A DNA stretch of 64,000 nt. Source: Stenotrophomonas maltophilia. GTDB lineage: Bacteria; Pseudomonadota; Gammaproteobacteria; Xanthomonadales; Xanthomonadaceae. Position numbers and translations under genes: made by a program. The stretch lies in assembly GCA_009912235.1 (NCBI GenBank), contig WNDS01000005.1:315001-379000 (forward strand), in the 5' to 3' direction. Below the pieces are notes generated by a model. The model worked only from the letters and a program-made list of their open reading frames with translations, made no database searches and was not told the DNA's origin. Shown here in pieces: positions 43,924-54,275 of the stretch (positions are counted from its first letter, which is position 1; every line of letters starts with the position of its first letter).

Positions 43924-44814
43924 ATGGACTTCAACGATGCGCGCCTGTTCGTGGCCGTGGTGCAGGCCGGCAGCCTGTCGGCGGCCGCGCAGCGCCTGGC
44001 GATGCCGCTGCCGACGCTGAGCCGGCGCATGCGCCGGCTTGAGCGCGATCTGCAGGTGCAGCTGCTGGAACGTTCGGCGTGTGGCATTGCGCTGACCGAC
44101 GCCGGGGTGAGCCTGCATGCACAGCTGCAGCCGGGCGTGGAAGCGCTGCTGCAGGCCGAGCAGGCGCTGCGCAACCAGCACGACCAGCCCAGTGGCCGGC
44201 TGCGGCTGTCGCTGCCGCAGACCTTCTGGCTGTGGTGGGACCTGCTGGCCGCCTTCCAGCAGCGCTACCCGCAGGTGGAGGTCTACGTGCTGGCCACCGA
44301 GCGGCGCGTGGACCTGGTGGAGGACGGCATCGATGTGGCGCTGCGCGTTGGCCCGCTGCTGCACGAGGATGTCATCGCGCTGCCGTTGCTGCAGTTCCGC
44401 AACGTGCTGGTGGGCAGCCCGGCGCTGCTGCAGCGGCTGGGGGTTCCGGCAACGCCACAGGATCTGGCCCAGTACCCGTGTGCGGTGTGGGCCTCGCGCG
44501 TAGACAGCCGCGCGCAGTGGCAACTGGGCAGCCACACGGTGACGCCACGCCCGGTGCTGGCAGTGAACGATTACCACCAGCTGTGCGAGCGCGCGCTGGC
44601 CGGGCAGGCGCTGACTGAACTGCCCCCGTTCCTGGCCGCGCCGCACCTGCGCAGCGGGCGCCTGCAGGCGGTGTTGCCCGACCACCCGCTGCCGCGCTGG
44701 GCACTGCACCTGGTGCACCCGCCGCCGCGGCCGCCATCGGCACTGGTGCGCACCTACCTGGCGTTCTGCCAGCAGCACATCGGCACCGTGCGCGAGCCCT
44801 GCACGCTGCCCTGA
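43924..44814 (+). CDS. LysR-family transcriptional regulator
   Basis: A 296-residue protein of the CrgA/DsdC-like LysR type: HTH at residues 1-60 (AGSLSAAAQRLAMPLPTLSRRMRR, given in part) and a sensor domain. The ATG at 43924 places the HTH at the N terminus. It probably controls the divergent alkylsulfatase-like gene through the box at 43887-43914 and itself. The ligand is unknown. Confidence 0.92.
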   Translation: MDFNDARLFVAVVQAGSLSAAAQRLAMPLPTLSRRMRRLERDLQVQLLERSACGIALTDAGVSLHAQLQPGVEALLQAEQALRNQHDQPSGRLRLSLPQTFWLWWDLLAAFQQRYPQVEVYVLATERRVDLVEDGIDVALRVGPLLHEDVIALPLLQFRNVLVGSPALLQRLGVPATPQDLAQYPCAVWASRVDSRAQWQLGSHTVTPRPVLAVNDYHQLCERALAGQALTELPPFLAAPHLRSGRLQAVLPDHPLPRWALHLVHPPPRPPSALVRTYLAFCQQHIGTVREPCTLP

Positions 44815-44899
44815 GCGTGCGCCTGCTGCACCGCCGCGAGTCCTGTCACATGCCGCTGGCTATACTGGAACTCTTTTTCGCAGCAGCAGGAGAGTCCCC

Positions 44900-45835
44900 T
44901 TGGTCACGCATCCCCCTCTGTCCTCCCTCTCCGTTTCGCTGATCGGCGTTCCCACCGATATCGGGGCGGGCCATCGCGGTGCGCGGCTGGGGCCGGAAGC
45001 GCTGCGCGTGGCAGGCCTGCCCGAAGCGCTGGCCGCGCGCGGCGTGGATGTGCGCGACCTGGGCAACCTGGACGGCCCGCGCAACCCATGGACCGCGCCG
45101 GTGGAAGGCTACCGCCACCTGGACGAAGTGGTGGCCTGGAACCGTGCGCTGATGGACGCCACCTACGCCGAGCTGCAGGACGGGCGCTTGCCGATCGTGC
45201 TCGGGGGCGACCACTGCCTGGGCATCGGTTCGATCACCGCGGTGGCGCGCTTGTGCCGCGAGCAGGGCAAGCAGCTGCGCGTGCTGTGGCTGGATGCGCA
45301 TTCGGACTTCAACACCAGCGAGGTCACCCCCTCGGGCAACATCCACGGCATGCCGGTGGCCTGCCTGTGCGGGCTGGGTCCGGATGCGCTGACCCGGCTG
45401 GGCGGTGATGCCCCGGCCATCCGGCCCAGCCAGATGCACCAGATCGGCATCCGCTCGCTGGACCCGGATGAGAAGCGCCTGATCAAGACCCACCGCGTGG
45501 ATGTGTACGACATGCGCTACATCGACGAGAACGGGATGAAGCGCACGGTCGAGGCGGCACTGCACGGTATCGATGCCAATACCCACCTGCACGTCAGCTT
45601 CGACGTGGACTTCCTGGACCCCAGCATCGCCCCCGGCGTGGGCACCACGGTGCCGGGCGGGGTGAACTACCGCGAAGCACAGCTGGTGATGGAAATGATC
45701 GCCGACAGCGGGCGCATGGGGTCGCTGGACATCGTTGAACTCAACCCGCTGCTGGACAAGCAGAACGCCACCGCCGAACTGGCCGTCGACCTGGTCGAGA
45801 GCCTGTTCGGCAAGTCCACGTTGATGCGTGGCTGA
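44900..45835 (+). CDS. rocF: Arginase
   Basis: A 311-residue ureohydrolase that splits arginine to ornithine and urea in the cytosol. The binuclear Mn2+ ligands are visible: GGDHCLGIGS, LWLDAHSDFNT and SFDVDFLDPS. The substrate motif GNIHGMP is also present. The start is TTG at 44900 with AGGAGAG 7 bases before it; no ATG is available in the N-terminal part. It stands alone, with no arginine transport genes in the window. Confidence 0.94.
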   Translation: MVTHPPLSSLSVSLIGVPTDIGAGHRGARLGPEALRVAGLPEALAARGVDVRDLGNLDGPRNPWTAPVEGYRHLDEVVAWNRALMDATYAELQDGRLPIVLGGDHCLGIGSITAVARLCREQGKQLRVLWLDAHSDFNTSEVTPSGNIHGMPVACLCGLGPDALTRLGGDAPAIRPSQMHQIGIRSLDPDEKRLIKTHRVDVYDMRYIDENGMKRTVEAALHGIDANTHLHVSFDVDFLDPSIAPGVGTTVPGGVNYREAQLVMEMIADSGRMGSLDIVELNPLLDKQNATAELAVDLVESLFGKSTLMRG

Positions 45836-45970
45836 GCGCGTTTTCTCCCGCGGCTGAATGGCACGCAGTTCCGTTCACGCTCGCTGCACGCGGCAGACGC
45901 CAGATTGCACTTCATGCGAGGGCCATCCCGTTCCTGGGCCGGCCCTTCGCGGAACGAAGAGGAGAAGATG

Positions 45971-46123
45971 ATGAAGCGGATCATCCCTGGACTGTTGCTG
46001 GCCCTGCTTTCGGTCGGTGCGCTCAGTGGCTGCAACACCATTGCCGGTGCCGGCAAGGACGTGCAGCGGGCTGGGCAGGCGGTTGAAGGCACGGCCAACG
46101 ACTGCCGCGACGGTAAGTGCTGA
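45971..46123 (+). CDS. Entericidin-like lipoprotein, copy 1
   Basis: A 50-residue lipoprotein: signal MKRIIPGLLLALLSVGALSGC, lipid Cys at 21, then NTIAGAGKDVQRAGQAVEG, the entericidin core. The C terminus adds NDCRDGKC with two extra Cys. Entericidins are small toxin/antidote-like envelope lipoproteins. GAGGAG precedes the ATG; an ATG one codon earlier is possible. A paralogue lies 71 bases downstream. Confidence 0.9.
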   Translation: MKRIIPGLLLALLSVGALSGCNTIAGAGKDVQRAGQAVEGTANDCRDGKC

Positions 46124-46194
46124 TCCCATCGCCCTGCTCAGCGGGACCGTGTGTTTGAAAACGGTGTAGTGGCGAACCCCTAGGAGAAAACCAA

Positions 46195-46332
46195 ATGAAG
46201 CGTGTAATTGCCCTGATGCTGTTGTCGATGTTCTCGGTGGCCATGCTGGCCGGCTGCAACACCGTTGCCGGTGCCGGCAAGGATGTGCAGAAGGCAGGCG
46301 AGAAGGTCGAAGGCACCGCCAACCGCAACTGA
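46195..46332 (+). CDS. Entericidin-like lipoprotein, copy 2
   Basis: A 45-residue lipoprotein: MKRVIALMLLSMFSVAMLAGC, then NTVAGAGKDVQKAGEKVEG and a short end. It is similar to the upstream copy but lacks the extra Cys residues. AGGAG precedes the ATG. It is followed 19 bases later by a terminator. The pair looks like a toxin-antidote duplication, though which is which cannot be told. Confidence 0.88.
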   Translation: MKRVIALMLLSMFSVAMLAGCNTVAGAGKDVQKAGEKVEGTANRN

Positions 46333-46351
46333 TCGCGGCTGACTGCACGGG

Positions 46352-46384
46352 AAAAGGCCGGTTGATCCGGCCTTTTTCTTTTCC
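46352..46384 (+). terminator. Rho-independent terminator of the entericidin pair
   Basis: AAAAGGCCGG-TTGAT-CCGGCCTTTT with a 10-bp perfect stem, continuing TCTTTTC. Confidence 0.9.
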
Positions 46385-46528
46385 GCCTGCCGGTACCGTG
46401 CAGGCGGGCGGCGTGAACCATTCAAGCAGGTGAGCTTGCTTTTCATCGCGGTTTGACCCTTGGCGAACGTGGCCACTGTGATCCTGCAGGGGCGGTAACA
46501 ACGCCGTTGCATTGAAGGAAGCCTCGCG

Positions 46529-46750
46529 ATGAACAAAGACATCATTTCCGGCAAGTGTTCGCAGATCAAGGGCAAGGCCCAGGCGAAATGGGGCGACCTG
46601 ACCAACGACGATTTCGATGTGGCCGAAGGCAATGCCGAGTACCTGGCCGGCCGCCTGCAGGAGCGCTATGGCTGGGCGCGCGACCGCGCCGAAACCGAAG
46701 TGCGCGACTTCGAGAAAGCCATGCGCAAGGATTACCCCGATTTCCACTGA
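46529..46750 (+). CDS. CsbD-family stress protein
   Basis: A 73-residue protein with the CsbD pattern: [21 protein letters not shown] (in part), then [26 protein letters not shown]. CsbD proteins are general-stress proteins of unclear function. AAGGAAG precedes the ATG. It lies between two terminators and is thus a single-gene unit. Confidence 0.92.
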   Translation: MNKDIISGKCSQIKGKAQAKWGDLTNDDFDVAEGNAEYLAGRLQERYGWARDRAETEVRDFEKAMRKDYPDFH

Positions 46751-46776
46751 GCCGGTGCACTGACTGCTGGCCACCA

Positions 46777-46806
46777 CGCCCGGACCGTGACAGGTCCGGG
46801 CGTTTT
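46777..46806 (+). terminator. Rho-independent terminator of csbD-like gene
   Basis: CGCCCGGACC-GTGACA-GGTCCGGGCG with a 10-bp perfect stem followed by TTTT. Confidence 0.88.
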
Positions 46807-46829
46807 CGTTGGCGCGCTCGTTGGCGCGC

Positions 46830-47636
46830 TCAGCGGCGCGGCGGGTCGGGTACGTAGCGCTGCGGGAACGCCTGCGGGGCGTCGACCGGGCGCGGCTGCG
46901 GGCCCAGCACGATGCCGCGCGTACGCAGGTTGCGCGCGCTGTCATAGCGCAGCTGTGCGACCTGCACCGGTGCCGCCGTAGCGCGCTCGAAGACGGTGTC
47001 ACGCACCGACGATGCTTCGCGTTCGCCGTGGCCGGTGCCCAGCGCGGGTGCAGGCGCGGCGCGCGCCATGCGGCTGGCGGCACGGTCGCTGCTCACCGCG
47101 GCTTCGGCCGCCATCGACGCCGAAGGGGCGGGTGGGGCCGGTGCCACCATCGGCCGGTAGCGGCGCGGTGGCGGGCCGCGTTCGTTGAACACCGCGATGC
47201 CGACCACGCCCACGTTGTCCGGGCGGCCGGTGCGGCTGGCATAGCTGCCGCCGGGGGTACTGAACACGAACTGCGCCACCTCGTCCTGCGATTTGCGCCA
47301 GCTGGTGATGTCCGCGCTCTGCCAGGGGTTGAGCACATAGCCGGTCTGGCCGGGCGAGGCGTCTTCGCCGCTGATGGCGTTGACCCCGTCCACCGAGAGC
47401 ACCACCGGCACGCGGCGGTCGCTGGTGTTTTCGAGGCGCAGCGCATAGCGGTGCCCGCGTTCGCCGGCCACCCAGCGCTGGCCCTGGCCGAGGTACTCCG
47501 GCAGCAGGCGGCCGCTGTCGCGGTCCAGCACGGACAGCCGCACCGGCGAGCTGTCGCCAGGCACGCTGTCGGCAGGCAGGGGGGGCCGGAAACCGGCCAG
47601 GGGCAGGATCAGCAACAGGGGCAGCAGGCGTTTCAT
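46830..47636 (-). CDS. Exported protein of unknown function
   Basis: A 268-residue protein with a signal peptide (KRLLPLLLILPLAG). The middle is beta-rich (GERGHRYALRLENTSDRRVPVVLSVDG, in part; QSADITSWRKSQDEVAQFVF), and a C-terminal Ala/Pro/Arg-rich region follows. The middle resembles a periplasmic beta-sandwich, but I cannot name the family. The ATG at 47636 follows TGGAGAAC. It is divergent from trpS, with only 107 bases between them. Confidence 0.72.
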   Translation of the reverse strand: MKRLLPLLLILPLAGFRPPLPADSVPGDSSPVRLSVLDRDSGRLLPEYLGQGQRWVAGERGHRYALRLENTSDRRVPVVLSVDGVNAISGEDASPGQTGYVLNPWQSADITSWRKSQDEVAQFVFSTPGGSYASRTGRPDNVGVVGIAVFNERGPPPRRYRPMVAPAPPAPSASMAAEAAVSSDRAASRMARAAPAPALGTGHGEREASSVRDTVFERATAAPVQVAQLRYDSARNLRTRGIVLGPQPRPVDAPQAFPQRYVPDPPRR

Positions 47637-47743
47637 CGGCGTTCTCCAGCGGGGTTGCCGGGAACAACGCACCAGCACCCCGGGCGGGGTTGGCGGCATG
47701 CAGGGTAAACTGGGGCCGTTCATTGAAGGTTCCCCACGCAGTC

Positions 47744-49039
47744 ATGACGACCCGAGTCCTTACCGGTATCACCCCCTCCGGCACGCCCCACCTGGGCAAC
47801 TATGTCGGTGCCATCCGCCCGGCCATCGCCGCCAGCCGCGCGGCCGGCATCGAGAGCTTCTTCTTCCTGGCCGACCTGCACAGCCTGATCAAGTCGCAGG
47901 ACCCGGCGCGTACCCAGCGGGCCACGCTGGAAATCGCCGCCAGCTGGCTGGCCTGTGGCCTGGACCCGGAACAGGTGTGGTTCTACCGGCAGAGTGACAT
48001 CCGCGAAACCACCGAGCTGATGTGGTTCCTGACCGCCATCGCCAGCAAGGGCATCCTCAACCGCGCCCATGCCTACAAGGCCGCGGTGGACAAGAACCGC
48101 GAAGAGGGCGTGGACGACGATTCCGGCGTCAGCGCCGGGCTGTTCATGTACCCGGTGCTGATGGCCGCCGACATCCTGATCTTCAAGGCCAACCACGTGC
48201 CGGTGGGCCGCGACCAGATCCAGCACATCGAGATGGCGCGCGATTTCGCCCAGCGCTTCAACCACGTTTACGGCAAGGAGTACTTCCCGCTGCCGGAGGT
48301 GGTGATCGACGAACAGGTGGCCACGCTGGCCGGCCTGGACGGCCGCAAGATGAGCAAGAGCTACCACAACACCATTCCGCTGTTCACCCCGCGCGATGAA
48401 CTGAAGAAGCTAGTGTTTTCGATCCTGACCGATTCGCGTGCACCGGGCGAGCCGAAGGACACCGAAGGCTCGGCGCTGTTCCAGATGTACCAGGCCTTCG
48501 CCACCCCGGAGCAGACCGCTGCCTTCGCGCAGGCCTTTGCCGAGGGCATCAGCTGGGGCGATGCCAAGCAGCAGCTGTTCGAGCGCATCGACAGCGAGCT
48601 GGCACCGCTGCGCGAGCGCTACAACGCGCTGATGGCCGAACCGGAAAAGATCGAAGCGCTGCTCAAGCGCCGTGGCCAGCAGCTGCGCGAGCAGCTGGCA
48701 GCGCCGCTGCTGGCGGAACTGCGCCAGGCGGTGGGCCTGCGCGATCTGTCCAGCGCGGGCGACATTGCCAGCGAGGATGCCGGCGTGGCCCGCGTGGCAC
48801 CGCCTCTGTTCAAGCAGTACCGCGAGAAGGACGGCCGGTTCTACTTCAAGCTGACCGCCGGCGACGGCACGCTGCTGATCCAGAGCGGTGGCTTCGATTC
48901 GCCGCGCGAGGCTGGCCAGCTGATCGCGGTGATCAAGCAGGCCGAGCACGGTGACCAGCTGCAGAGCGAGCTGTTCACGCTGGAGGCCGAGGTGGACGCC
49001 GTGCTGGCCGCGCTGGCCCTGCTGCGCGACGCGGCCTGA
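47744..49039 (+). CDS. trpS: Tryptophanyl-tRNA synthetase with C-terminal extension
   Basis: A 431-residue class I synthetase charging tRNA-Trp. The HIGH-like motif is TPHLGNYVGA, and KMSKS is in GRKMSKSYHNTI. E. coli TrpS has 334 residues; here about 95 extra residues include DGRFYFKLTAGDGTLLIQSG, which resembles DUF1508 (YegP). Such an extension seems normal in Xanthomonadaceae. The ATG at 47744 gives the standard N terminus MTTRVLTGITPSG. Confidence 0.95.
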   Translation: MTTRVLTGITPSGTPHLGNYVGAIRPAIAASRAAGIESFFFLADLHSLIKSQDPARTQRATLEIAASWLACGLDPEQVWFYRQSDIRETTELMWFLTAIASKGILNRAHAYKAAVDKNREEGVDDDSGVSAGLFMYPVLMAADILIFKANHVPVGRDQIQHIEMARDFAQRFNHVYGKEYFPLPEVVIDEQVATLAGLDGRKMSKSYHNTIPLFTPRDELKKLVFSILTDSRAPGEPKDTEGSALFQMYQAFATPEQTAAFAQAFAEGISWGDAKQQLFERIDSELAPLRERYNALMAEPEKIEALLKRRGQQLREQLAAPLLAELRQAVGLRDLSSAGDIASEDAGVARVAPPLFKQYREKDGRFYFKLTAGDGTLLIQSGGFDSPREAGQLIAVIKQAEHGDQLQSELFTLEAEVDAVLAALALLRDAA

Positions 49040-49048
49040 GCGCCGGAT

Positions 49049-49074
49049 CTGCCGCGCCGGGCCCGGCGCGGCAG
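49049..49074. other. Perfect 26-base palindrome after trpS
   Basis: CTGCCGCGCCGGG joined directly to its complement CCCGGCGCGGCAG, starting 10 bases after the stop. It lacks a T-run; it may still end or protect the trpS mRNA. Confidence 0.55.
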
Positions 49075-49157
49075 GAAACACGCGGCCGGCACTGCCAGGC
49101 CGCAACGCCCATGGCATGATGGCCGCGTGCCGCTGGCGCGATGACATGGAGTCCGTG

Positions 49158-49319
49158 ATGGCCTGGTTGTCGCTGCTGCTGTTCCTGCCCTGGTTCCTAC
49201 TGCTGGGCAGCCTGTACTGCCTGTTCCCGCGGCACCCGCGCAGCCGGCGGCGGCGTCTGTTCGACACCGCCATCCTGGCCCTGGCCCTGCTGCTGCGGCC
49301 GCGCTGGTTGGATCGGTAA
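49158..49319 (+). CDS. Small membrane protein
   Basis: A 53-residue protein: helix MAWLSLLLFLPWFLLLGSLY, a basic loop (RHPRSRRRRLF) and a second short helix (TAILALALLL). GGAG lies 6 bases before the ATG at 49158; an upstream ATG at 49146 is less well spaced. The function is unknown. Genes this short are uncertain, but the signal-like pattern and ribosome-binding site support it. Confidence 0.55.
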   Translation: MAWLSLLLFLPWFLLLGSLYCLFPRHPRSRRRRLFDTAILALALLLRPRWLDR

Positions 49320-49333
49320 GCCTGCTTCTGCAC

Positions 49334-49388
49334 GGGGACGGTGCATCTGTCCGGGGACCGTGCATCTGTCCGGGAACCGTGAATCTGT
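49334..49388 (+). repeat. Tandem 19-base repeat, about three copies
   Basis: GGGGACGGTGCATCTGTCC, GGGGACCGTGCATCTGTCC and a shortened GGGAACCGTGAATCTGT follow each other without gaps, then run into a GTAG palindrome. The second and first units differ by one base. Confidence 0.85.
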
Positions 49389-49473
49389 AGAGTCGACTGT
49401 TAGTCGACTGCCTTTCTCCGGCCACCGCCCAAGCCCGCGCTGCGCGCGCAAGTCGACTAACAGTCGACTCTAC
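49387..49473. repeat. Inverted pair of GTAG palindromes
   Basis: The forward element at 49387-49410 is GTAGAGTCGACT-GTT-AGTCGACT. The reverse one at 49451-49473 is AGTCGACT-AAC-AGTCGACT ending in CTAC. The unit matches the 33768-33790 element almost exactly. The rest of the region to 49624 is low-complexity and holds no gene. Confidence 0.85.
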
Positions 49474-49624
49474 CAACCGCCGTCGCCACCAACAGCCGAC
49501 GCAACCAACAGCCGCCGCTACCCGTCGCCACCCGCTCCCCTGCCGCCTGCGACCAAAGCCGGGTGCACCCGGCGGCCGTGCGCGCCTACCATGGGGGTCT
49601 GTTTCCCTGGCCAGGTACGCGCCG

Positions 49625-50557
49625 ATGACCGCCGACCCCAGCATCCACACCATCGACACCGGTTTCCAGCGGGCGCAGTTCGATGCCGCCTACCTCATCG
49701 TCGAGAACGGCCATGCGGCCTTCGTCGACTGCGGCACCGGGTTGGCCGTGCCGGCCATGCTGCAGGCGCTGGCCGACGCCGGGCTGGGCGTGGACGCGGT
49801 GGACTGGCTGCTGCTGACCCACGTGCACCTGGACCACGCCGGTGGCGCCGGCCTGCTGATGCAGCAGCTGCCACATGCGCGCGCGGTGCTGCACCCGCGC
49901 GGTGCGCCGCACATGATAGACCCCACGCGGCTCATTGCCGGTGCCACGGCGGTGTATGGCGCCGAAGAGATCGCGCGCAGCTATGGCCGCATCGAAGCGG
50001 TGCCGGCCGAACGCATCGTGGCGGCCGAAGATGGCCGCCGCATCGACCTGGCCGGGCGCGAACTGATGCTGCTGCACACGCCGGGCCACGCGCTGCACCA
50101 CTACTGCGTGTGGGATGCCCGCAGCCGCAGCTGGTTCGTCGGCGATTCGTTCGGGCTGTCCTACCGCGAACTGGACAGCGCACGCGGGCCGTTCATCATT
50201 CCCAGCTCGTCGCCGGTGCAGTTCGACCCGGAGGCGCTGAAGCACTCCATCCAGCGCATGCTCGGCTACTCGCCGGAGGCGATGTACGTGACCCATTTCG
50301 GCCGCGTCGAGCAGGTGGCCACGCTGGCCGAGGCGCTGTACGAGCAGATTGATGCGATGGCCGCGATCGGGCGCCAGTGCGATGGCCGGCCCGACCGCCA
50401 CCGCTGCCTGCTGGCCGCGCTGCGCGCGCTGTACCTGGAGCGCGCGCAGGCGCATGGCTGCCGGTTCGATGACGAGGCCGTGGCCAACGTGCTGGCCATG
50501 GACATCGAGCTCAACGCGCAGGGCCTGGCCTGTTGGCTGGACCGCGCGCGGCGCTGA
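49625..50557 (+). CDS. Metallo-beta-lactamase-fold hydrolase
   Basis: A 310-residue cytosolic protein. The zinc motif is LLTHVHLDHAGGAGL, followed by LLHTPGHALHHYCVW, FVGDSFGL and VTHFGRVEQV, all metal ligands. The N terminus IDTGFQRAQFDAAYLI, without a signal peptide, resembles enzymes acting on thioesters or organophosphates, but the substrate is unknown. The 70 C-terminal residues are helical and follow the catalytic domain. The M28 peptidase gene follows on the same strand after 97 bases. Confidence 0.88.
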   Translation: MTADPSIHTIDTGFQRAQFDAAYLIVENGHAAFVDCGTGLAVPAMLQALADAGLGVDAVDWLLLTHVHLDHAGGAGLLMQQLPHARAVLHPRGAPHMIDPTRLIAGATAVYGAEEIARSYGRIEAVPAERIVAAEDGRRIDLAGRELMLLHTPGHALHHYCVWDARSRSWFVGDSFGLSYRELDSARGPFIIPSSSPVQFDPEALKHSIQRMLGYSPEAMYVTHFGRVEQVATLAEALYEQIDAMAAIGRQCDGRPDRHRCLLAALRALYLERAQAHGCRFDDEAVANVLAMDIELNAQGLACWLDRARR

Positions 50558-50654
50558 CCGGCCCGGATACGCATGCCGCCGGCGGCCAGCCGGCGCCGCG
50601 ACCACGTTACACTCTGGTGACTCTTCCGTTCGCCGTGGTGCTGCCGTGAATCCG

Positions 50655-52307
<1,653 letters not shown>

Positions 52308-52320
52308 AGCAGTGCCGGCC

Positions 52321-52755
52321 TCAGCGCCGGCGCAGCAGTTTCCACGCACCCCAGCCGCAGGCGGCCATCACCACCGTGTAGCAGGCCACCATGGTGCGCA
52401 GGCTGACCGGCGTCGTGTTCTGGAAGGTGCGCTGAAAGCGCAGCTGCAGCTGGGTGCTGCCGGAACCCAGGTCCACCGCCAGCTGCAGCGCCAGCGCCAG
52501 GTACAGCACCAGCAGTGCCATCCCGAAGCCGATGCGTGGCCAGGCCTGGCCGGGCCCCGGTGGCCGCAGCACGTAGCGCAGCAGCGTGCCTGCAGCCAGC
52601 ATCAGCGCCACCTACATTAATGAAAAGGCCGGTGAGGACCCCGCTGCCGGCGCCGTGGCAGCGGTTGCCAGCACGTCCTGTGCCAAGGCCGGCGCCACGG
52701 CGACCGCGACGAGCGCGGCCGCCATGCGTGCGGCATGTTTACCTGCGTGTGCCAT
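52321..52755 (-). pseudogene. Small membrane protein coupled to the MHS transporter, interrupted by in-frame TAG
   Basis: Read from ATG 52755 it has 144 codons. It begins MAHAGKHAARMAAALVAVAVAP, with a signal-like segment, then FSLM, a TAG at 52614-52612, then VALMLAAGTLLRYVLRPPGPG with further membrane helices to the end. The downstream part alone could start at GTG 52611 (96 residues). Glutamine at the stop (CAG) would give a continuous protein. The start overlaps the end of the symporter gene. The family is not recognised. Confidence 0.6.
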
Positions 52756-54070
52756 CAAGCCAGTTCGGGCCCTTGTTGGTCAGGAAGAAGATGTAGACCA
52801 CCAGCGAAACGGCGATGGTGGCGGTCACGTAGATCGCAAACCAGTCTACATGGCCGGTCTTCAGCGCACCCTGGTACAGCAGCGGCGCGGTACCGCCGAA
52901 GAGCGAATTGGCCACCGCATAGCCGAAGCCCATGCCCAGTGCACGCACGTGGGTGGGGAACAGTTCGGCCTTCACCACCGCGTTGATGGAGGTGTAGCCG
53001 GTGAGGATGACAAAGCCCAGGCCCAGGGTGAGGAAGGCCAGCGTGGCATCGTGCTGCTGCGGCAGCCGGGTGATCAGGTACCAGCTGTACAGCACGCCGC
53101 CGACGCCGAAGAACACCAGCAGCGTCTTGCGCCCGACGATGTCCGACAGCCAGCCGCCGATCGGCTGCAGCACCATCAGGAACGCCAGCACGCCCAGGTT
53201 CACCAGCGTGCCGGTCATCGGGTCGTCGCCGGCGAACGCGCTCTGGATCATCTTCGGCCCGTTCACCGAATAGGTGTAGAACGCCACGGTGCCACCGGCG
53301 GTGATCAGGAAGCACAGCAGCAGCGGGCGCCACTGGTGCACGAACAGTTCGTACATCGAACCGGACGCCTTGGCCTTGCCTTCGCGCGCGCCCTCGATGG
53401 AGGACTGCTCCAGCGATTCATCCATGCTCCGGCGCAGCCAGAACACCACGATGGCAGCCACGCCGCCGAGTCCGAACGCCACACGCCAGCCTCACTCGGA
53501 AATCTGCGGCTTGTCCCAGAAGCTGAGCATCAGCAGCAGGGTCAGCTGGGCCAGCACGTGGCCGCCCGCCAGGGTGACGTAGTGGAACGAGGACAGGAAG
53601 CCACGGCGGCCGGGCAGGGCAGCCTCGGACATGTAGGTGGCACTGGTGCCGTACTCGCCGCCGGTGGCGAAGCCCTGCAGCAGGCGTGCGAACAGCAGCA
53701 CCACCGCCGCCCAGATGCCGATGGAGCCGCCCGCCGGGGTGATGGCGATCAGGAACGAGCAGGTGGCCATCATCGTCACCGACACGGTCAGTGCAAGGCG
53801 TCGGCCATAGCGGTCGGCGAAGCGGCCGAAGTACCACGCACCGATCGGGCGCATCAGGAAGGTGGCCGCGAAGATCGCCCAGGCGTACATGGTCGAGTTC
53901 TTGTCCTGCGCGGAGAAGAACTGCGATTCGAAGTAGACGGCGAACACCGAGTAGACGTAGACGTCGTACCACTCGACCAGGTTGCCGGCCGAGCCTTTGA
54001 GGGTGTTGGAAATGGAGCGCCGCAGGGCGGCGCCATCGGAGGCGGCTGCGGACGGGGAAGAGGAACTCAT
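52739..54070 (-). pseudogene. MHS-family symporter (KgtP/ProP-like), interrupted by in-frame TGA
   Basis: A 443-codon 12-helix carrier of the metabolite:H+ symporter family: GNLVEWYDVYVYSVFAVYFE, FLMRPIGAWYFGRFADRYGRR (in part), LLQGFATGGEYGTSATYMSE. The frame is broken by TGA at 53494-53492 between KPQISE and GWRVAFGLGG; a Trp (TGG) is expected, so G to A. Likely substrates are dicarboxylates such as alpha-ketoglutarate, or citrate; the sequence does not decide. It is divergent from the yedA-like gene. Confidence 0.87.
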
Positions 54071-54171
54071 GCGGGAAGGGGCCTCGCGGAAGCAGTGTGG
54101 TACCGGTGGAGAGCGGTGCCTGCCCGCGGGCGCGGGCGGGCAGGTGTCGGCTGCACCTTAGCGCAGGCATG

Positions 54172-54185
54172 TGAAAGCGCTTGTG
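54172..54185. promoter_or_regulatory. LacI-type palindrome in a divergent promoter region
   Basis: TGAAAGCGCTTGTG contains AAGCGCTT, a perfect palindrome with a central CpG, as in many LacI-family operators. It lies between the symporter and yedA-like genes. A short palindrome like this can occur by chance. Confidence 0.3.
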
Positions 54186-54275
54186 CAGCCACGCCCGCCC
54201 AGCGTTTCACCCGGCGTCGTGCCACGGCCACGGCAAGCGCCTAGAATTCCATTTCCCCCGTTCAGTTGGTGGCAC

